A stretch of DNA of 64,000 nt, from assembly GCA_007115705.1 (NCBI GenBank), contig QXEO01001579.1:186001-250000 (forward strand). The letters are read 5' to 3'. Both the position numbers and the translations under genes were made by a program. Under the pieces are notes generated by a model. The model worked only from the letters and a program-made list of their open reading frames with translations, searched no databases and was not told the origin of the DNA. Origin of the DNA: Dactylis glomerata (Eukaryota > Streptophyta > Magnoliopsida > Poales > Poaceae). Below, piece by piece: positions 32,392 to 44,335 of this stretch (positions within the stretch are counted from its first letter, which is position 1; each line of letters starts with the position of its first letter).

Positions 32392-33110
32392 TCAAACGAA
32401 AAGAAAGTGGCATCTATGTATCATCATTGCATCAGCCGCAATCCTGAAACTGGAATCGCAGCTACGGATTGATGGAAGCAGCAGCTTTAGAGTCTCTGTA
32501 GTAAAACGCGGGGTGAGGGGACGAGACGGGACTGGACGAACCCACGGCGAGGAGGCAGGTGGCGCGCGGTGCGCAAGGGCAGCCGGCACGACGGAGGGTG
32601 GTGTGCGGCGGCAGCGTGGTAATGGCGCGGAGGCCGGCGTGATTCCCGAGAATCTCGGCGCCGCGGCCCAGATTGATGCGAGTACCGTGATGGCGACTAT
32701 AGAGGTTCTGCCGCCGACCCCGCGTCTCCGTCGCGCGGAAGGGGACGGCGCGCCATTTGGCATCTATTCACCGTCGGAGGGCAACGGCCGGTGGGGAACG
32801 GTGGAATGAGCAACACCGGCGAGTTCATCATTTCTGCAGGGTATGACGTGGTGATTGGTGCTTAGGTGGACCGGGAGACTTGTAGGTTTGGTGACATGTA
32901 ATCCATCCACGTCATGGTTAAATTTAGCTTATGATTTCGATTTTCTTTCAGCATATCAAAAATTATAAACATGAGTTACACATAGATAGGCGCACATGCT
33001 CTTCGGGCACCTAGCATCGATTTCCAAGGTTTCTTTGGGTGAATATCCATGATCTGACCATCAAGCGATGATGGTGTTTATACACTATTTCTTTTTAAAG
33101 ACGTTGTTCT
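32392..33110. other. 5' region of the receptor kinase gene (probable exon 1 and promoter)
   Basis: Exon 2 opens in the middle of the malectin domain's first strand, so a signal-peptide exon must lie upstream on minus. A minus frame at 32763 contains a hydrophobic run (TSIVAITVLASIWAAA) that could serve, but no donor in the right phase was identified. The GC-rich 32510-32810 stretch fits a grass first exon and leader. Confidence 0.4.
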
Positions 33111-33114
33111 TGAA

Positions 33115-33337
33115 AAAAAAAATTACAGTCTTGGTGTGACCTTTGATGGTGATAGTTCTTGCTGCTTCGTTGATACATTTGGCGGTTTTTTCTTCTTCTT
33201 TTTTTCTCTTTCCTTTTTTATTTTTTACTGCATGCATCCGTAATTTCTCGACTAGCTCTTAACATTATGTTGTTGTAGAGCCTTGGTGTAATTGATATCT
33301 ATTTGGTATTAATGTATTCCCTTTATCGAAAAAAGGA
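33115..33337 (+). mobile_element. LINE/SINE 3' tail relic
   Basis: The end gtattaatgtattccctttatcgaaaaaa resembles the 3' ends of Triticeae LINE/SINE elements, which finish with a 'tattccctttatc' phrase and a short A tail. Upstream it is T-rich and non-coding. No target duplication seen. Confidence 0.4.
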
Positions 33338-33587
33338 AGATGAAGTGGAAATGCAATTCTCAGGGGTGAGGGATAAGAAGATTTAGCTAGTACTTGAACT
33401 GCATTTGAATACACATCAGTGTAGCTAGTTTTATTTCTTCGGACTTGTTAGATTCCAAAGACCAAATGCACATGTCAAAACTTCCTTGAAACAGGCATGC
33501 ACATGTCAAAACTCAAATGTGGTGAAATGTAAAGGTCATTGATATGCAATTTCATGCAGCGATGTACCCACGCAACAACCCCATAGT

Positions 33588-35260
33588 TATGAAACAGGCT
33601 TTCGCCCCGCTTTATAAATAAAACCACAACGGTCGAACCGATACAAGGTGATGAGGAGAACCTCTTACAAAGCAGATTAAAATAAAGAAAATAAAACACG
33701 GAAAACCAAAAACTTGCCACCAAAGACATCGAAACGATACCAAGTGGAATCGGGGCTCCACGACGACGTCCCCAAGATGGTAATGACGCACAACGCCGCC
33801 GCCGTCGAGACCACGAGGTCAAGGGTTTTCAACCGAAGCCGTAGCACGGGGAGGATAACCACAACGACGCCCCCAAGAGGGTTACGACACCCGTAGGCAT
33901 CGCCTCCGCTGGCGCCGAGGCGCTGAACTTTCGCCCGGAAAAATCCTCGCACCGCTCCTGAAAACTTAGCTGCCCGCTGTCCCCGAGTTAGGTCTCCGAA
34001 CCGCGATCTGGAAGCTGCCAAAACCGAAGCACTGCCAACACTAGGATCTCCCACCGTCCGCTCCACGCCATCCACATGACCGAAGAGATATACCACCACC
34101 GCTGCCACGTCGCTCACCGTAGAGCCACCCGCGCAGTCCACCTTCCGGGGCCGCCACCTCGGCATCCACAAACTCGAGCCCATGACCCGACCAACATCAC
34201 ACCGCAAAGCCGACGGATTGGACTAGGTAGGCTAGCACCATGGATTGCAGCTCTCAAGCCATGTGGCAGCCCAGGCGAGGGGATCCGCCCTCCAGCACTG
34301 AGGTGCTCGCTGTCCGGACGCAGTAGCAAGACTGATCAGGCCTAGATCAGGCCCGATCACCTTCCAGGCCTAGATCACGCCAACTAGCCCGCCACCACGC
34401 TGCTGCGCCTAGGTCGCCGCCGCCGCTGTCCACCTGCAACCCCATGCCAAACCGTCCCCCGCCACCCCAGACCGAACGTCGCTATGTTTTGCCGCTTGCT
34501 GCCATGAGCGGCATCGCCGCTATCTCACTCCACACAAGCCGGCCTCAGCCGAAACCGCAGGCCGCTGCAAAGGAGCACCCCAGCCACGATGCCCGGGGAC
34601 GTGCCGCGCCACTGCTGCCGCTGCGCCGCCGCCGGTCAAGCCCGTTACTCGACAACCACGAATTCACAACCGTCATTGGAGCTTTCGTTTCCTACGCATG
34701 AACAGCTGTCTTCAAAGCAGGAACTAGGCTCATCAAACAGCGAGAGTGCCACCAGATCTGGACCCGCCTGGCCTAGAACTGGCCCGACCACCTAGGTGCC
34801 CCGAAGAGCACCGCCGTGACCAGATCGGCGACGCTGCACCTCCAGGGGAAGCTGCCAAACAGGGGCCGATCAAGCCGCCACAGGGCCGCCTAGCCCACGG
34901 CAGGCCCAGATCGAGCGCAACCTGGGGCGCTGCCCAGCGAAGGAGGGCTGCGTCGCCGGACGAGTCCGCTGCCAAGACGCGCTGTAGCACTGCCCGGAGA
35001 CTCCATGCCCGCCTGGAACCGCCGGTCGAAATCGAGGTCGCCGCCTGTCCGCACCGCCGCGAGCCACGGCCACCCACGAGGCCGTCCCTGCGCGCGGGTA
35101 GAGAAGGTCCCGCCGCCGCCGGCACCGCGCGGGCTGCAGGGGAGGAGGTGGAGGAGGACCTGGGTGGCGGCGCTAGCGTTTGGGGGGCGTCTCGGTAGCC
35201 CGCGCGGGGGCCGACGCGAGATGCAGCCAAACGTTTTTTCCCTCCTCTCTTCGTTTTCAC
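33588..35260 (-). mobile_element. RT-less retroposon, copy 1 (17-bp target duplication)
   Basis: Flanked by perfect 17-bp repeats (cgcaacaaccccatagt at 33571-33587 and 35261-35277). On minus it ends tttataaagcggggcgaaagcctgtttc, in two parts identical in kind to the end of copy 2 (44669-46079). The 5' ends of both copies also align (acgttt... then tcggcccccgcg), so both are near full length. It is GC-rich. A frame at 34207-33677 (minus, 176 aa) shares a stretch with copy 2 (DVAAVV, LFGHxDG, RSRxGxxTRGxRA), but no RT, endonuclease or known domain is present. Long target duplications imply LINE-type insertion, so LINE enzymes presumably move it. There is no poly(A) tail. Confidence 0.8.
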
Positions 35261-35280
35261 CGCAACAACCCCATAGTCCA

Positions 35281-35795
35281 TAGACACTGACACACAGTTC
35301 ACTTATGCAAAGCTAGAGGAGAGCTGTTACTTACCATGTCTGCCTAGCTGACCATGGATGCGGACGAAGCTTAAAACCAACACAGAGAGCAACATAATCT
35401 GCGCCCAGCGATGCATCACATGGTCCATTGCCAAGGACTTCACAAATCCAAGGCCTGGCCAGCAAGAACTATATCAAGGACTGTTTATAGTAAGAGGGCA
35501 AGAGTACGTGACAAGGGTATCCATCGGAGTGCACCACATATAGGAGGGGATGCTCCAAAGAAGCAAATACCACCAGTGTCATCGTAGTCTTCTCCATCAA
35601 ATAAGGTGGTGCCAAAGAACAACTGGTTCTTGCAATACGACACAGCAATGGCTAAGAAACACTTCATTTTTCTGTTTAACAATTTTTGGTTTTATGTGTG
35701 TACCGAGTGATGTCACAACTAATAAGATCGCTGGCTCAAGCACAAAGCAGAGCAAGGCAGAAAGATGATCAGCTTATCATCACATATGTTTCATG
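35281..35795. other. Intergenic DNA left of the hAT MITE
   Basis: Short frames only, none recognisable. It continues the same locus as 36292-36480, on the far side of the MITE. Confidence 0.4.
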
Positions 35796-35803
35796 CTTTC
35801 ATG

Positions 35804-36283
35804 CACTGGCGGAGCTTCTCAGGGGCTAACCTGGGCCATGGCCCCCCCAGCAAATTGAGATTTTTCTTATTACCCATCAGTAGTTTCATGAGATGGCCCG
35901 TTTATCTTGGTTGGAAGGCCCGTTCTATGTTTGTTTGGAAGCATCGTCTTCAACTAGCGCCTGTAACCTGTCACCAAATTTCCCATCCTAATCCAGTCTA
36001 GCTTTTAGCGGTGGCTGGGTATGCTGCCCGTTGTGGGCTCATGTCAGCCTCCATCGACAAACTGCATGGTGAGCAACAGCTGCACAATTCGGCCTCTTTC
36101 AAAAAATTCTGAAAGACTCCATGCGTCGGCGGTGAGGAATATGGCTACCTTGCTAGCAACAGATGCAATCTCGGTCTCAGCGTTTTGTGTGTGCAGTGTG
36201 CTCCTTATTTCCTATTGTACTAAAAAAAAATTGGGTACGATTTGGCCCCCCCCCCAAACATTTCTTTCAAGCTCCGCCACTGC
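35804..36283. mobile_element. Non-autonomous hAT-type element (480 bp)
   Basis: The ends CACTGGCGGAGCTTC and, in reverse complement, CAGTGGCGGAGCTTG form near-perfect terminal inverted repeats. Both sides carry the 8-bp duplication ctttcatg (35796-35803 and 36284-36291). An 8-bp duplication with CA-starting ends is diagnostic of the hAT superfamily. No transposase. A run of ten C lies near the right end (36247-36256). Confidence 0.85.
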
Positions 36284-36291
36284 TTTCATGT

Positions 36292-38100
36292 ATATTGACA
36301 TCCTACAACAATCAAGAAAAGCTGCGTGGTGGTACTCTGGGGCACAGACTCCTCAACTCTTCATCATCATAAAGAACTATAGCAAGACCTTACTGATCAC
36401 ACGTATCGAGCCAAATGAGCATCTGAACCAACAGCCGCAGCAGCATAGTGCTTAATTACTATTCTGTAGTATCGATCCATCCACATGTCTAGATCATGGC
36501 CACAAGGTGATCTGCTCCTCGCTAATGGTGGCATACGTCGATGATAAGATGACATCCACTAAGCCCTATGGCATGACAGGTGCCCCCAAGTCCCATCAAT
36601 CCATAACCCCATTATGTGTTATTAAACCTCGCAGGCTAAAAGCATATATCCTGAATTTTCCATCATCCACTGGATGCTGCTTTTGCTCCAACTTTGAGAG
36701 GCGTGAAGACCAAATCGGATGGAATTTGGTGGGTTTTCGCTCGATCTGCATTGCAGTCGCTGCCGCTGTCGTCACCTGCAAAATCAGGATAAAAGCAGTG
36801 GAAATTCGGTGTTTCTTATCAACCCAGCAGGCATCGACATCGTAACCGAGATCAGTGCACCACAGGGAGCCAAGGCTCACATCATCAGTCAGGATCCCTG
36901 GTTTTTTCTACCAGGTCAAGATAAATCAATCCGGGTGTGACAGCTCTGAATACTTACATTGTTTGTTTTCTTGGAACGAACAAGGTGATCCATCATCCTG
37001 TGGTAATGGTGGTCACCATCATCATAATAGGATGAGAGTTATCTCCCGGCAATTGATGTGCACCACAAGAATGATGATTTAAAACTAACTGAACAAACAA
37101 ATATTCTTCCCAAGCGAAAATCATGAATATTCTAATCAGCTGATAGCATTTCACCATCTTATTGTACCAAAGGCAGTTACTCAGATGGAATGGAACACTT
37201 GCCACTCACCTCAGGATGAATTTCACCATCCTGCAAGAATTCACATACCAACTCATGATCTTTAAACCAGTATTTTAATTTCACTAACTATATATTGCTC
37301 AAAGTAGCAGTAAGATGCAATTTTTCGTTAGACTGCAGTAGTGCGTTGGCATCATACATTTTTTTACAAGGTTTAGGATGACAGGAAAACGTAAGAAAAT
37401 GCGGAGGTACAAAGAAAATAGCGTATAGTTCTCCCCTTTAAGGTGGTATTTTGGTGAGTTTGTATGTTGTAGCCAAAAGCAACACGAAGACAGAAAAAAG
37501 ATAAGGGCCACAAGTGAACCAAAGCCTCTACTTCCAGAAAATATTGTGCCCTTTCTTCCCTAAGGAGAATCATGTCAAAGCATACATATCTGAGAAAATG
37601 ATCTGACTTAAGCGATGCATTCGATGGGCACGAGAACATGAACTAATTACCACCACAGTGATGATGACTGAACAGAGTACCAATTAAGAGATTGTGCATC
37701 TTGCTCCAGTCGTACAAGCAAGCAAGAACAACTCGCAAATATAAGAACAACTGCAGTGTATGGAGAGCATCCGAAAGTAAGATGCCTGAGGCCACAAAGT
37801 GGACTGCAAGATTGCAGGTTGGTGGCATCCACATCAGTGTTGCTTCCATGCCTTCCTGGCTTGCTCCTGGTCATGAAGAAACTGTATTTATGTTTTTGTG
37901 CTGAAGGAACCTCCAGCAACAAAAAAGGCAACTAATTCCATGGAAATGGAGAAGTTAGGCCAAGAGGATAAAATACTGCTCGGGACCCTACTGTCCACAT
38001 ACCTGTCTGACTTTTCACAACTTCCGTCTCCAGCAGATATGCTATAAAATGAATGAGACAGTTGGGATCTATAAAAAGATCCAGCATTTAGTTACATCAT
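36292..38100. other. Region without a confident gene; small unknown ORF 36596-36880 (minus)
   Basis: The 94-aa minus frame 36880-36596 has reasonable amino-acid composition but matches no family I know, and no adjoining exons were established. Nearby plus frames (for example 36719-36940) are no better. The rest, to 38100, is A/T-rich with many stops. A decayed gene or a non-coding RNA is possible, with no positive support. Confidence 0.35.
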
Positions 38101-38101
38101 C

Positions 38102-38455
38102 TCGGTTACTTATTAATGAACAAGGGCGTACGAGATATAGCACATATCGAACAACCGAATACGATATTAAACAAATCTGAGGAAAGAAATTTTCAAGCAT
38201 CTATGGAAAAGAAAAACTAGATCAATACAGCTGTATCAACCACAAAGTTCATCCTAGTAGGCTGTATAGAAATTTGCAAACATATCGGTTACTTATTAAT
38301 CGACCAGGACGTACGAGATAAACCACATATCGTACAACCAAATACTATACTAATCAAATCTGATGTAAGAAATTTGCAAGCATTTATTGAAAATAAAAAC
38401 TGCATTAGTACAGTATCAACCACAAAGTTCATCCTAGTAGTCCGTATAGATACAT
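38102..38455. repeat. Tandem duplication, 183-bp period
   Basis: The block starting tcggttacttattaat at 38102 is repeated from 38285. Both copies contain gtacgagata, then aaatctga.gtaagaaa-like text and the phrase atcaaccacaaagttcatcc. They differ by scattered substitutions, so the duplication is not recent. No coding content. Confidence 0.8.
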
Positions 38456-38459
38456 AAAA

Positions 38460-39252
38460 GCTTGCTCTTATGGCATGTTGGGTGGTGCATACCCTTTGTA
38501 CTTGAGGTGCGTATATCCGAGATATTTTTCTGTGCATAGGATAGTGGCTGAAAAGAAAGGAGGGATAAAGTCCCCTTTGCCAATGATAATTGCTGACAGA
38601 AAGGAAAAATGCTTTTCACATCCAGGAAATAAAATACAGAAGAATCCAGAGAATACTATGCGACCCTATAGATGTGGCATGTGAATCTATGAATATATGT
38701 CCATAGCAAACAAGTAGTGCCACTCATAGAGTAGCATAAAAGCAATTCTCTAGTAAGAAATAGCGAAGATAAGCTATGCAAGACACAGCCAATATAAGGA
38801 CATAGTTTTGGACTTCCATCACAAAAATACAGTATGGGATTTTCTTATTTGTGTAAAGATGTGTCAAAATCCATTCATAAATGCATATGGATCATGTAGA
38901 GAAAAAAGATTTAAATGGATAATATTAGCTGCTTAAACTGCTGCATACGTTACGTACAAGATTTAAATGGATTATATATAGTACGAGAAAGCATGCGCCG
39001 GTAACAGTCTATTTCAGATTTGGAGATTTCTGTTTATTTTGCCAAGAATAAGATGCTAAAGCCAGGAGCATGGCAATGTATTATGGAAGTATCAGGAAAA
39101 AAAATCCAGAATAGAACTTTCCTCTGCTTTTTTTGAGAAAGATAGACCTGCTCATCTTGCCTTCTCTGGCTAATTATTTGAATGTAATGTAGATCTCTGT
39201 CCATGAACTGGCTATTAGATATTTAAAAATAAGTAAAAATGAAGTAAACATA
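38460..39252. other. A/T-rich intergenic DNA
   Basis: No gene, repeat ends or conserved motif recognised. Confidence 0.5.
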
Positions 39253-39254
39253 TA

Positions 39255-39522
39255 CTCCCTCCGTCCCAAAATGTAAGGCGCCTAAGGATTAGTCAAAAGT
39301 CAAAGTTAGTCAAAGTTTACTAACTTTGACCAAATATTTAGAAAAAAATATCTATATCTACAATATTGAATGTATATATTAAAAAAAATATACTTTATGG
39401 CAAATCTATTGATATTGATTCAGTATTATAAATATTCATATTTTTATGTATAATCATGGACAAACTTAGAAAATGTTGACTTTTGACTAATTCTTAGGCG
39501 CTTTACATTTGGACAGAGGGAG
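39255..39522. mobile_element. Stowaway (Tc1/mariner) MITE, 268 bp
   Basis: Starts CTCCCTCCGTCCCAAAATGT and ends in the inverse (acatttggacagagggag), with TA on both sides (39253-39254 and 39523-39524). The subterminal gtcaaagtttactaactttgac block and A/T-rich core are typical of Triticeae Stowaway elements. No coding capacity. It lies about 1 kb upstream of the MYB start codon. Confidence 0.93.
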
Positions 39523-39977
39523 TACTTACATAGCTGACAGTTAAGAAAATACATCACCTTACAGCTTGCTTCATTTATTTGCATTTCATCTAACAAAACT
39601 GCATGATTTGCCTTCACTTCAAAAGCGATTTCTGTGAAACAAGCCCACAAAAACATGCATGCATAAATTGCTCTGCCATTTTCTGAGATCATGAGTGTGC
39701 TATATTTTTGTTGAAGGGGATATGCGCGCTTAGACTCACCCGACCAAATTACCACTAAGGCATGAAATGGTCAGATAGGTTACAGCATGCATAGGGGCGC
39801 AGCAGAGTTAACTCACAGATTAAACATGCAAGACTAAGAGTTAGATGCATTCTGAATCCAGTATATAAGTAAAGTTGACTTGACTGTTCCCTTCTATAAT
39901 TTATAGCACAAAGCAAGAGAGGTGAGACCATTTTAATCTGAGGACAACCTGAGTGATGATTCTCTAAATCACACCCA

Positions 39978-40022
39978 TGACGTCACGAAACCCGCAAGAG
40001 CCGTCTTGTCCTGCCTATAAAT
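39978..40022 (+). promoter_or_regulatory. MYB core promoter: TGACGTCA palindrome and TATA box
   Basis: The perfect bZIP-type palindrome TGACGTCA lies at 39978-39985 and a TATA box (tataaatg) at 40015-40022. This spacing suits a proximal element. The predicted transcript start is near 40045-40050, giving a leader of about 170 nt before the ATG at 40220. Confidence 0.6.
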
Positions 40023-40219
40023 GAGAAGCAAGAGCCACCAAACCAGTGCACAACTAAGACAAAGTGGCTTCCTCTCCCTAATACATACCAAACTCTTCCC
40101 ATCAGGCTGGAGTTCATCAAGGATCTAAACCTGAAACTGGAGCCCACAAGCTCACAGAGGAGGAAGAGCAACTGGACTGGTTCCAAGCCCATCCAAGGTA
40201 GAAGTGAACAACGCTAGAG

Positions 40220-41151
40220 ATGGTGACAGTCCAAGATGAGATGCGCAAGGGGCCATGGACGGAGCAGGAGGACCTGCAACTGGTATGCACTGTCCGCCTG
40301 TTCGGTGATCGCCGCTGGGATTTCGTTGCCAAAGTCTCAGGTTTGAGGGGTGGGAGACCTTCAAATTAGGTAGCCATTTTTTGCAATCCTTGCCACATAG
40401 ATGCAAACATCATGCCGTCTCATAGTCTCTAACCAACTATGATGATGCATCACCTTATCTATGGTCATATAGGCCTCAACAGAACAGGCAAGAGCTGCCG
40501 TCTCCGGTGGGTCAACTACCTCCACCCTGGCCTCAAGCATGGGCGTATGTCACCACAGGAGGAACATCTTATTATTGAGCTCCATACTCGATGGGGTAAC
40601 AGGTTTGATCCAAAAGAAGACCTTACTAAAGCAGATTTGCTCATTTACTACAGGTGAAACACACTGACATCCTCTCTCTTTATAGGTGGTCTAGGATAGC
40701 ACGAAGGCTGCCAGGGCGCACTGATAATGAGATCAAGAACTACTGGAGGACACACATGAGGAAGAAAGCCCAGGAGAGGACTACGGACATGTCATCTTCC
40801 TCTTCCTCCTCATCGTTCACAAACCAATCCTGCCTCCCTGAGACTGCACCAATCATCAGGATGGACGGAAGCTGCACTCACAACGATAGCATCTGCATCT
40901 CAAGTGTACTTAAGAGCAACCAAAGTGTCATGGATGGATATACAATGGATCAGATATGGAAGGAGATCGAGGCACCTGCCATGCTGCCTACTAATGATAA
41001 AGTATGCAGCAATCTCACATGTCCTCTGCTTCCATCTCCTCCTATGGGAGACCGCTATTGCCCTGATGTAGTCTGGAAGATGGACCATGACGAGATCAAG
41101 ATGCCAGCCCCACAATTTGGTTATGGTTACGGAGGAGGTTCCTGCTATTGA
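40220..41151 (+). CDS. R2R3-MYB transcription factor, MYBAS1/MYB59 type, three exons
   Basis: Exons 40220-40340, 40473-40602 and 40686-41151 join in frame to 238 codons. R2 begins RKGPWTEQEDLQLV, with its Trp spacing completed by RRWDFVAKVSGLNRTGKSC and RLRWVNYL. R3 begins HGRMSPQEEHLIIELHTRWG and ends RTDNEIKNYWRTHMRKKAQ. The C-terminal region has a Ser run (SSSSSSSF) and a short conserved-looking end, FGYGYGGGSCY. This is a nuclear DNA-binding regulator. The rice MYBAS1/2 and Arabidopsis MYB48/59 genes share this start and are known for conserved alternative splicing. Here intron 1 retention gives a stop after SGLRGGRPSN, and an ATG inside intron 1 (40439) is in frame with exon 2. The gene looks intact and functional. 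Confidence 0.93.
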
Positions 41152-41690
41152 AGGCTCAAGCCATCAGGATCAAGGTCAGGTTACTAAGATATATAGATAT
41201 GCATAACAGAATTGCCAGTACCTATGTAGCTATGTCTGCATATACTTTATATGCCTATGTTTGCATTAGTATGGAGGAGGATGGTCTAAATATTTGCATA
41301 TCTACTGTAACATTGTAGATTTTTAAGTGTACTTACGATGTGTGTGCCTATGTAGGCATGTAGCGTGTAAAATAGCTTATGCCAATTGTCCTTCATTGAA
41401 CAGAATGTGTGAGCACTTCATATGCTCCAGTTATCTTTTGGTAAATTTTATAGTTTGACAGTTTTCGAGTTTGCAACACCCTATCTCTTGATAAACCGGC
41501 TTCTGGAATCTAAGAAACGGAAAGAGAAGTATTCCTCCAGTAAACATGCAGGCCTAGTGCAGAGTGAGTGGTCTATAATGTCAATCTTCCTGCGACTTCA
41601 GAGAATCAAATAATGCTACTCATAAGATTAGCAACAAGTTGTGGATCATCCTTTTAACAAATAGGAAGGTTAGCACAGTCGCAACGTAAA
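41152..41690 (+). other. MYB 3' UTR and flank
   Basis: Downstream of the MYB stop is T/A-rich DNA with repeated tatgt/tgcat phrases (41210-41370), as seen in plant 3' UTRs. No further gene. Confidence 0.45.
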
Positions 41691-41694
41691 TAAC

Positions 41695-42003
41695 GGAATT
41701 GGTAACTCTCAGCTAGCTGAGAATTAACTTAGTTTTCAATCAAGTCCTAAATCGTTAGATTTTCTTTGCGATTCGTGCACTTTGAGTTGAGATTTTCTTT
41801 GCGATTCATGCACTTTGAGTTGCAAGTTGAGTCGTAACTAGATTTTTTCAGTTGCAAGTGGAGTTGCAACTGAAAAACTGTCATGTACCATTAGATTTGC
41901 TTCGTGATTCGTACTAGTCATGAGTTTCAACAGTGATTTGATGATGTCACCTGACTGAAAACTAACTTAATTCTCATTCGACTGAAAACTAGTTACACGT
42001 TAG
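41695..42003. mobile_element. Foldback MITE-like element with an internal 33-bp duplication
   Basis: The left part (ctgagaattaacttagtttt, then caatcaag) matches the reverse complement of about 41948-41990 (atgagaattaagttagtttt, then cagtcagg). Inside, gattttctttgcgattcgtgc and the following cactttgagtt are repeated directly near 41757 and 41790, and sense/antisense cagttgcaa motifs can form a hairpin. The ends are tentative. Confidence 0.5.
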
Positions 42004-42552
42004 ATAAAAGGTTGTGATAAGTGATTGACACATCAAATCATTATACACATCTACTTTGCTGAAAGTAGAAACTGATGCTGCAACTAATTAGCATGCATAG
42101 ATTTTCTTATGATTGAGTGAACATCTAGTCCTTGGACACGTAGACACAACTACTGCTACTCTATGTTTCTCCGCAACATTCAGTGGAAACCATATATATG
42201 GATAGAACTTAAAGTTACTTTTCTTGTTTTACAAATAAAAATGATAAAAATACTAGATTCATATTGTTGTAAGAGGAGTAAATGCTAGCCCAGCATATTA
42301 GCAGATAATAATTATGGTGTTTAACTTCACCTGTGATAATAATAATTCTGAAGAGCGAGGAAATCCCAAGTATCAACAGGTTGCAAGATCTGATCATGCA
42401 GCACCAGGTGACTACCAAGAGCTGAATGTTACTCAGTCAATAAAGGATAGGATATAGGAATATCATCCATCCATCACAAAGAAAGACTTCACAAAAAATG
42501 ACGAACATAACAAAAGAGAGTCTTGTTATTTAGAGAGAAAGGTGCTTTGGTA

Positions 42553-42580
42553 CCCCCCCCCCCCCCCCCCCCAAAAAAAA
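42553..42580. repeat. Homopolymer run C20-A8
   Basis: Twenty C followed by eight A in otherwise A/T-rich DNA. Long poly-C tracts are prone to sequencing error, so the exact length is unsure. Confidence 0.9.
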
Positions 42581-43204
42581 CTCAAACACATCAAGGGCTA
42601 AGAATACTCTGCACCCCTTAATAACCTCAATTATGAAGGGGTATGGAGCGATCTCGCTCTTTATGTGTTAAGTTTAGGGGGAGGGCCACGGTACATAAAA
42701 AACTTAGCTATCAAACTGTTCAGGGCAAATGGTCAATACTAGACATAATTGATGCAAACTGATCATCACAAAGTTTTAACGACTCGAGCTGAAAACCTAA
42801 TAATAAAGCAGCAAATTGTCATGATGCAAATATCACTACCAGAACATTGATATGTAGTTATCTTTTATGGTGTAAATATTATTATCAGCAACAAGTTTTA
42901 ATGACTAGCTGAACAATTTTTTTATTTTTTAGAACCACAGTACAGATGTAGTCACTCACAGATACGTACATATACTCACCCCTATGAACACACGCATGCA
43001 CATTCTCCCCCTACGAGCACCGCTGAGAGACCAACCCGGCAGGTCTTCATGTTGGTTCAATAGACAGCCGACCTGCAGTAAGTGAGGAATGAGCAACTAT
43101 CATTCACAGGGGGCCAAAGGCTAATACATATACAGGTGTAGGCAATATGTAAGGAGCCCCTTATACTATGGGGAAATAGGAAAACTAGACTATACATGTC
43201 TAAC
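42581..43204. other. Intergenic DNA with a possible transposon relic
   Basis: The 42920-43050 stretch (agaaccacagtacagatgta, then tactcacccctatgaacaca) resembles a dispersed Triticeae repeat I have seen often but cannot name. No gene. Confidence 0.35.
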
Positions 43205-44335
43205 AGGCTCAAGGAGCCTAGGGTGATGCTCAAGGTAGACATCGCAAGCGCCTTTGACTCCGTCTCCTGGAGGTGCCTCTTTGAGATCCTCCATACATTG
43301 GGTTTCGATCCGAGGTTCTGCGAATGGATTGCGAACCTTCAAACACCAGGGTGATGCTCAATGGCGAGCTAGGCTCCCGCATTTGGCACCGGTGGGGACT
43401 GAGACAAGGTGACCCCTTGTCGACGATGTTATTCATGTTATTTATCAACACGCAAGTTGTTGGCGAAGTTTATCGAGTTAGGTATCCTTCGGCGCCTGGC
43501 GCCGAGAACTGACAGCGTCCGTCTTTTTCTATGGTCATCTTCTGCCCTCCAGATGAGCCAGAGCTGCCTGTGGTTGTGGCATTCTTGAGCTCTTTGGACA
43601 CTTGTCCGGGTTGGACACTAACTTTGCAAAGTGCTCATGTCCACCATTGCCTGTTCCGAGGAGGTGGTAACTGAGGCGGCTGTGGTAACAAAGTGCTAGC
43701 AAGCACCCTACCCCGTCGAGTACCTTGGCATCTCCCTCGCAACCAGACGGCTTCCAAGCGTGACAAACCAGCCTTTGGTTGACAGGATCGCAGATAATCT
43801 TCCCACTTGGGAGGGCCTCCATGATGCCTAAACCTGGGAGCCTAGTGCTGATCAAGTTGGTCGCTGCTGCACCCTACGTGCTACCCGCTGTCTGACCAAT
43901 CAAAGAAGACTATGACACATGTCCTCACTGGTTTGCCGAGATGATCTGGCATGAGGTCTTGTCCTTGATTCGATCTACATCAACCCCTTGTTGTTGGAGA
44001 TGACTTCGCGGACTGGTGGTGAAGGATCTACCCCGGCACGCTAAGCAAGGGCACATCTTCGGTGATTTTGCTCCTTGCGTGGTGGATCTGGAATAGCAAT
44101 GCAACTATCTTCGACAATGCTCGATCTTCTATAGCCTCCTTGCTTGACACGATTAAAGCTTATGCACGGATGTGGGCTGAGCTAGGGGTTCAAGGTGTTC
44201 ACTAGCTGCTCCCCTAGGCTACGTTCTTTGGGTCGAGTGGGAGTGGGGTGTTCGCCCTCTATTGGGCTTGCACATAAACCTTCTTTTCTATCAATAAATC
44301 GAAATGCACTACATTTTGCGTTTTTGCGAAAAAAG
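43205..44335 (+). pseudogene. Decayed LINE, same type as the one in the kinase intron
   Basis: RT relics on plus include MLKVDIASAFDSVSWRCLF (the first catalytic Asp region), GLRQGD and later linker pieces, in different frames with deletions. The 3' end tttctatcaataaatcgaaa and its final gcgtttttgcgaaaaaa match in kind the 3' end of the LINE at 25686-27513. No target duplication is recognisable, so this copy is much older. Confidence 0.75.

Noticed and set aside
34738..35302. Long GC-rich frames on both strands in retroposon copy 1
   Set aside because: High GC lowers stop frequency; frames on both strands are Ala/Arg/Pro-rich, differ from copy 2 and carry no domain.
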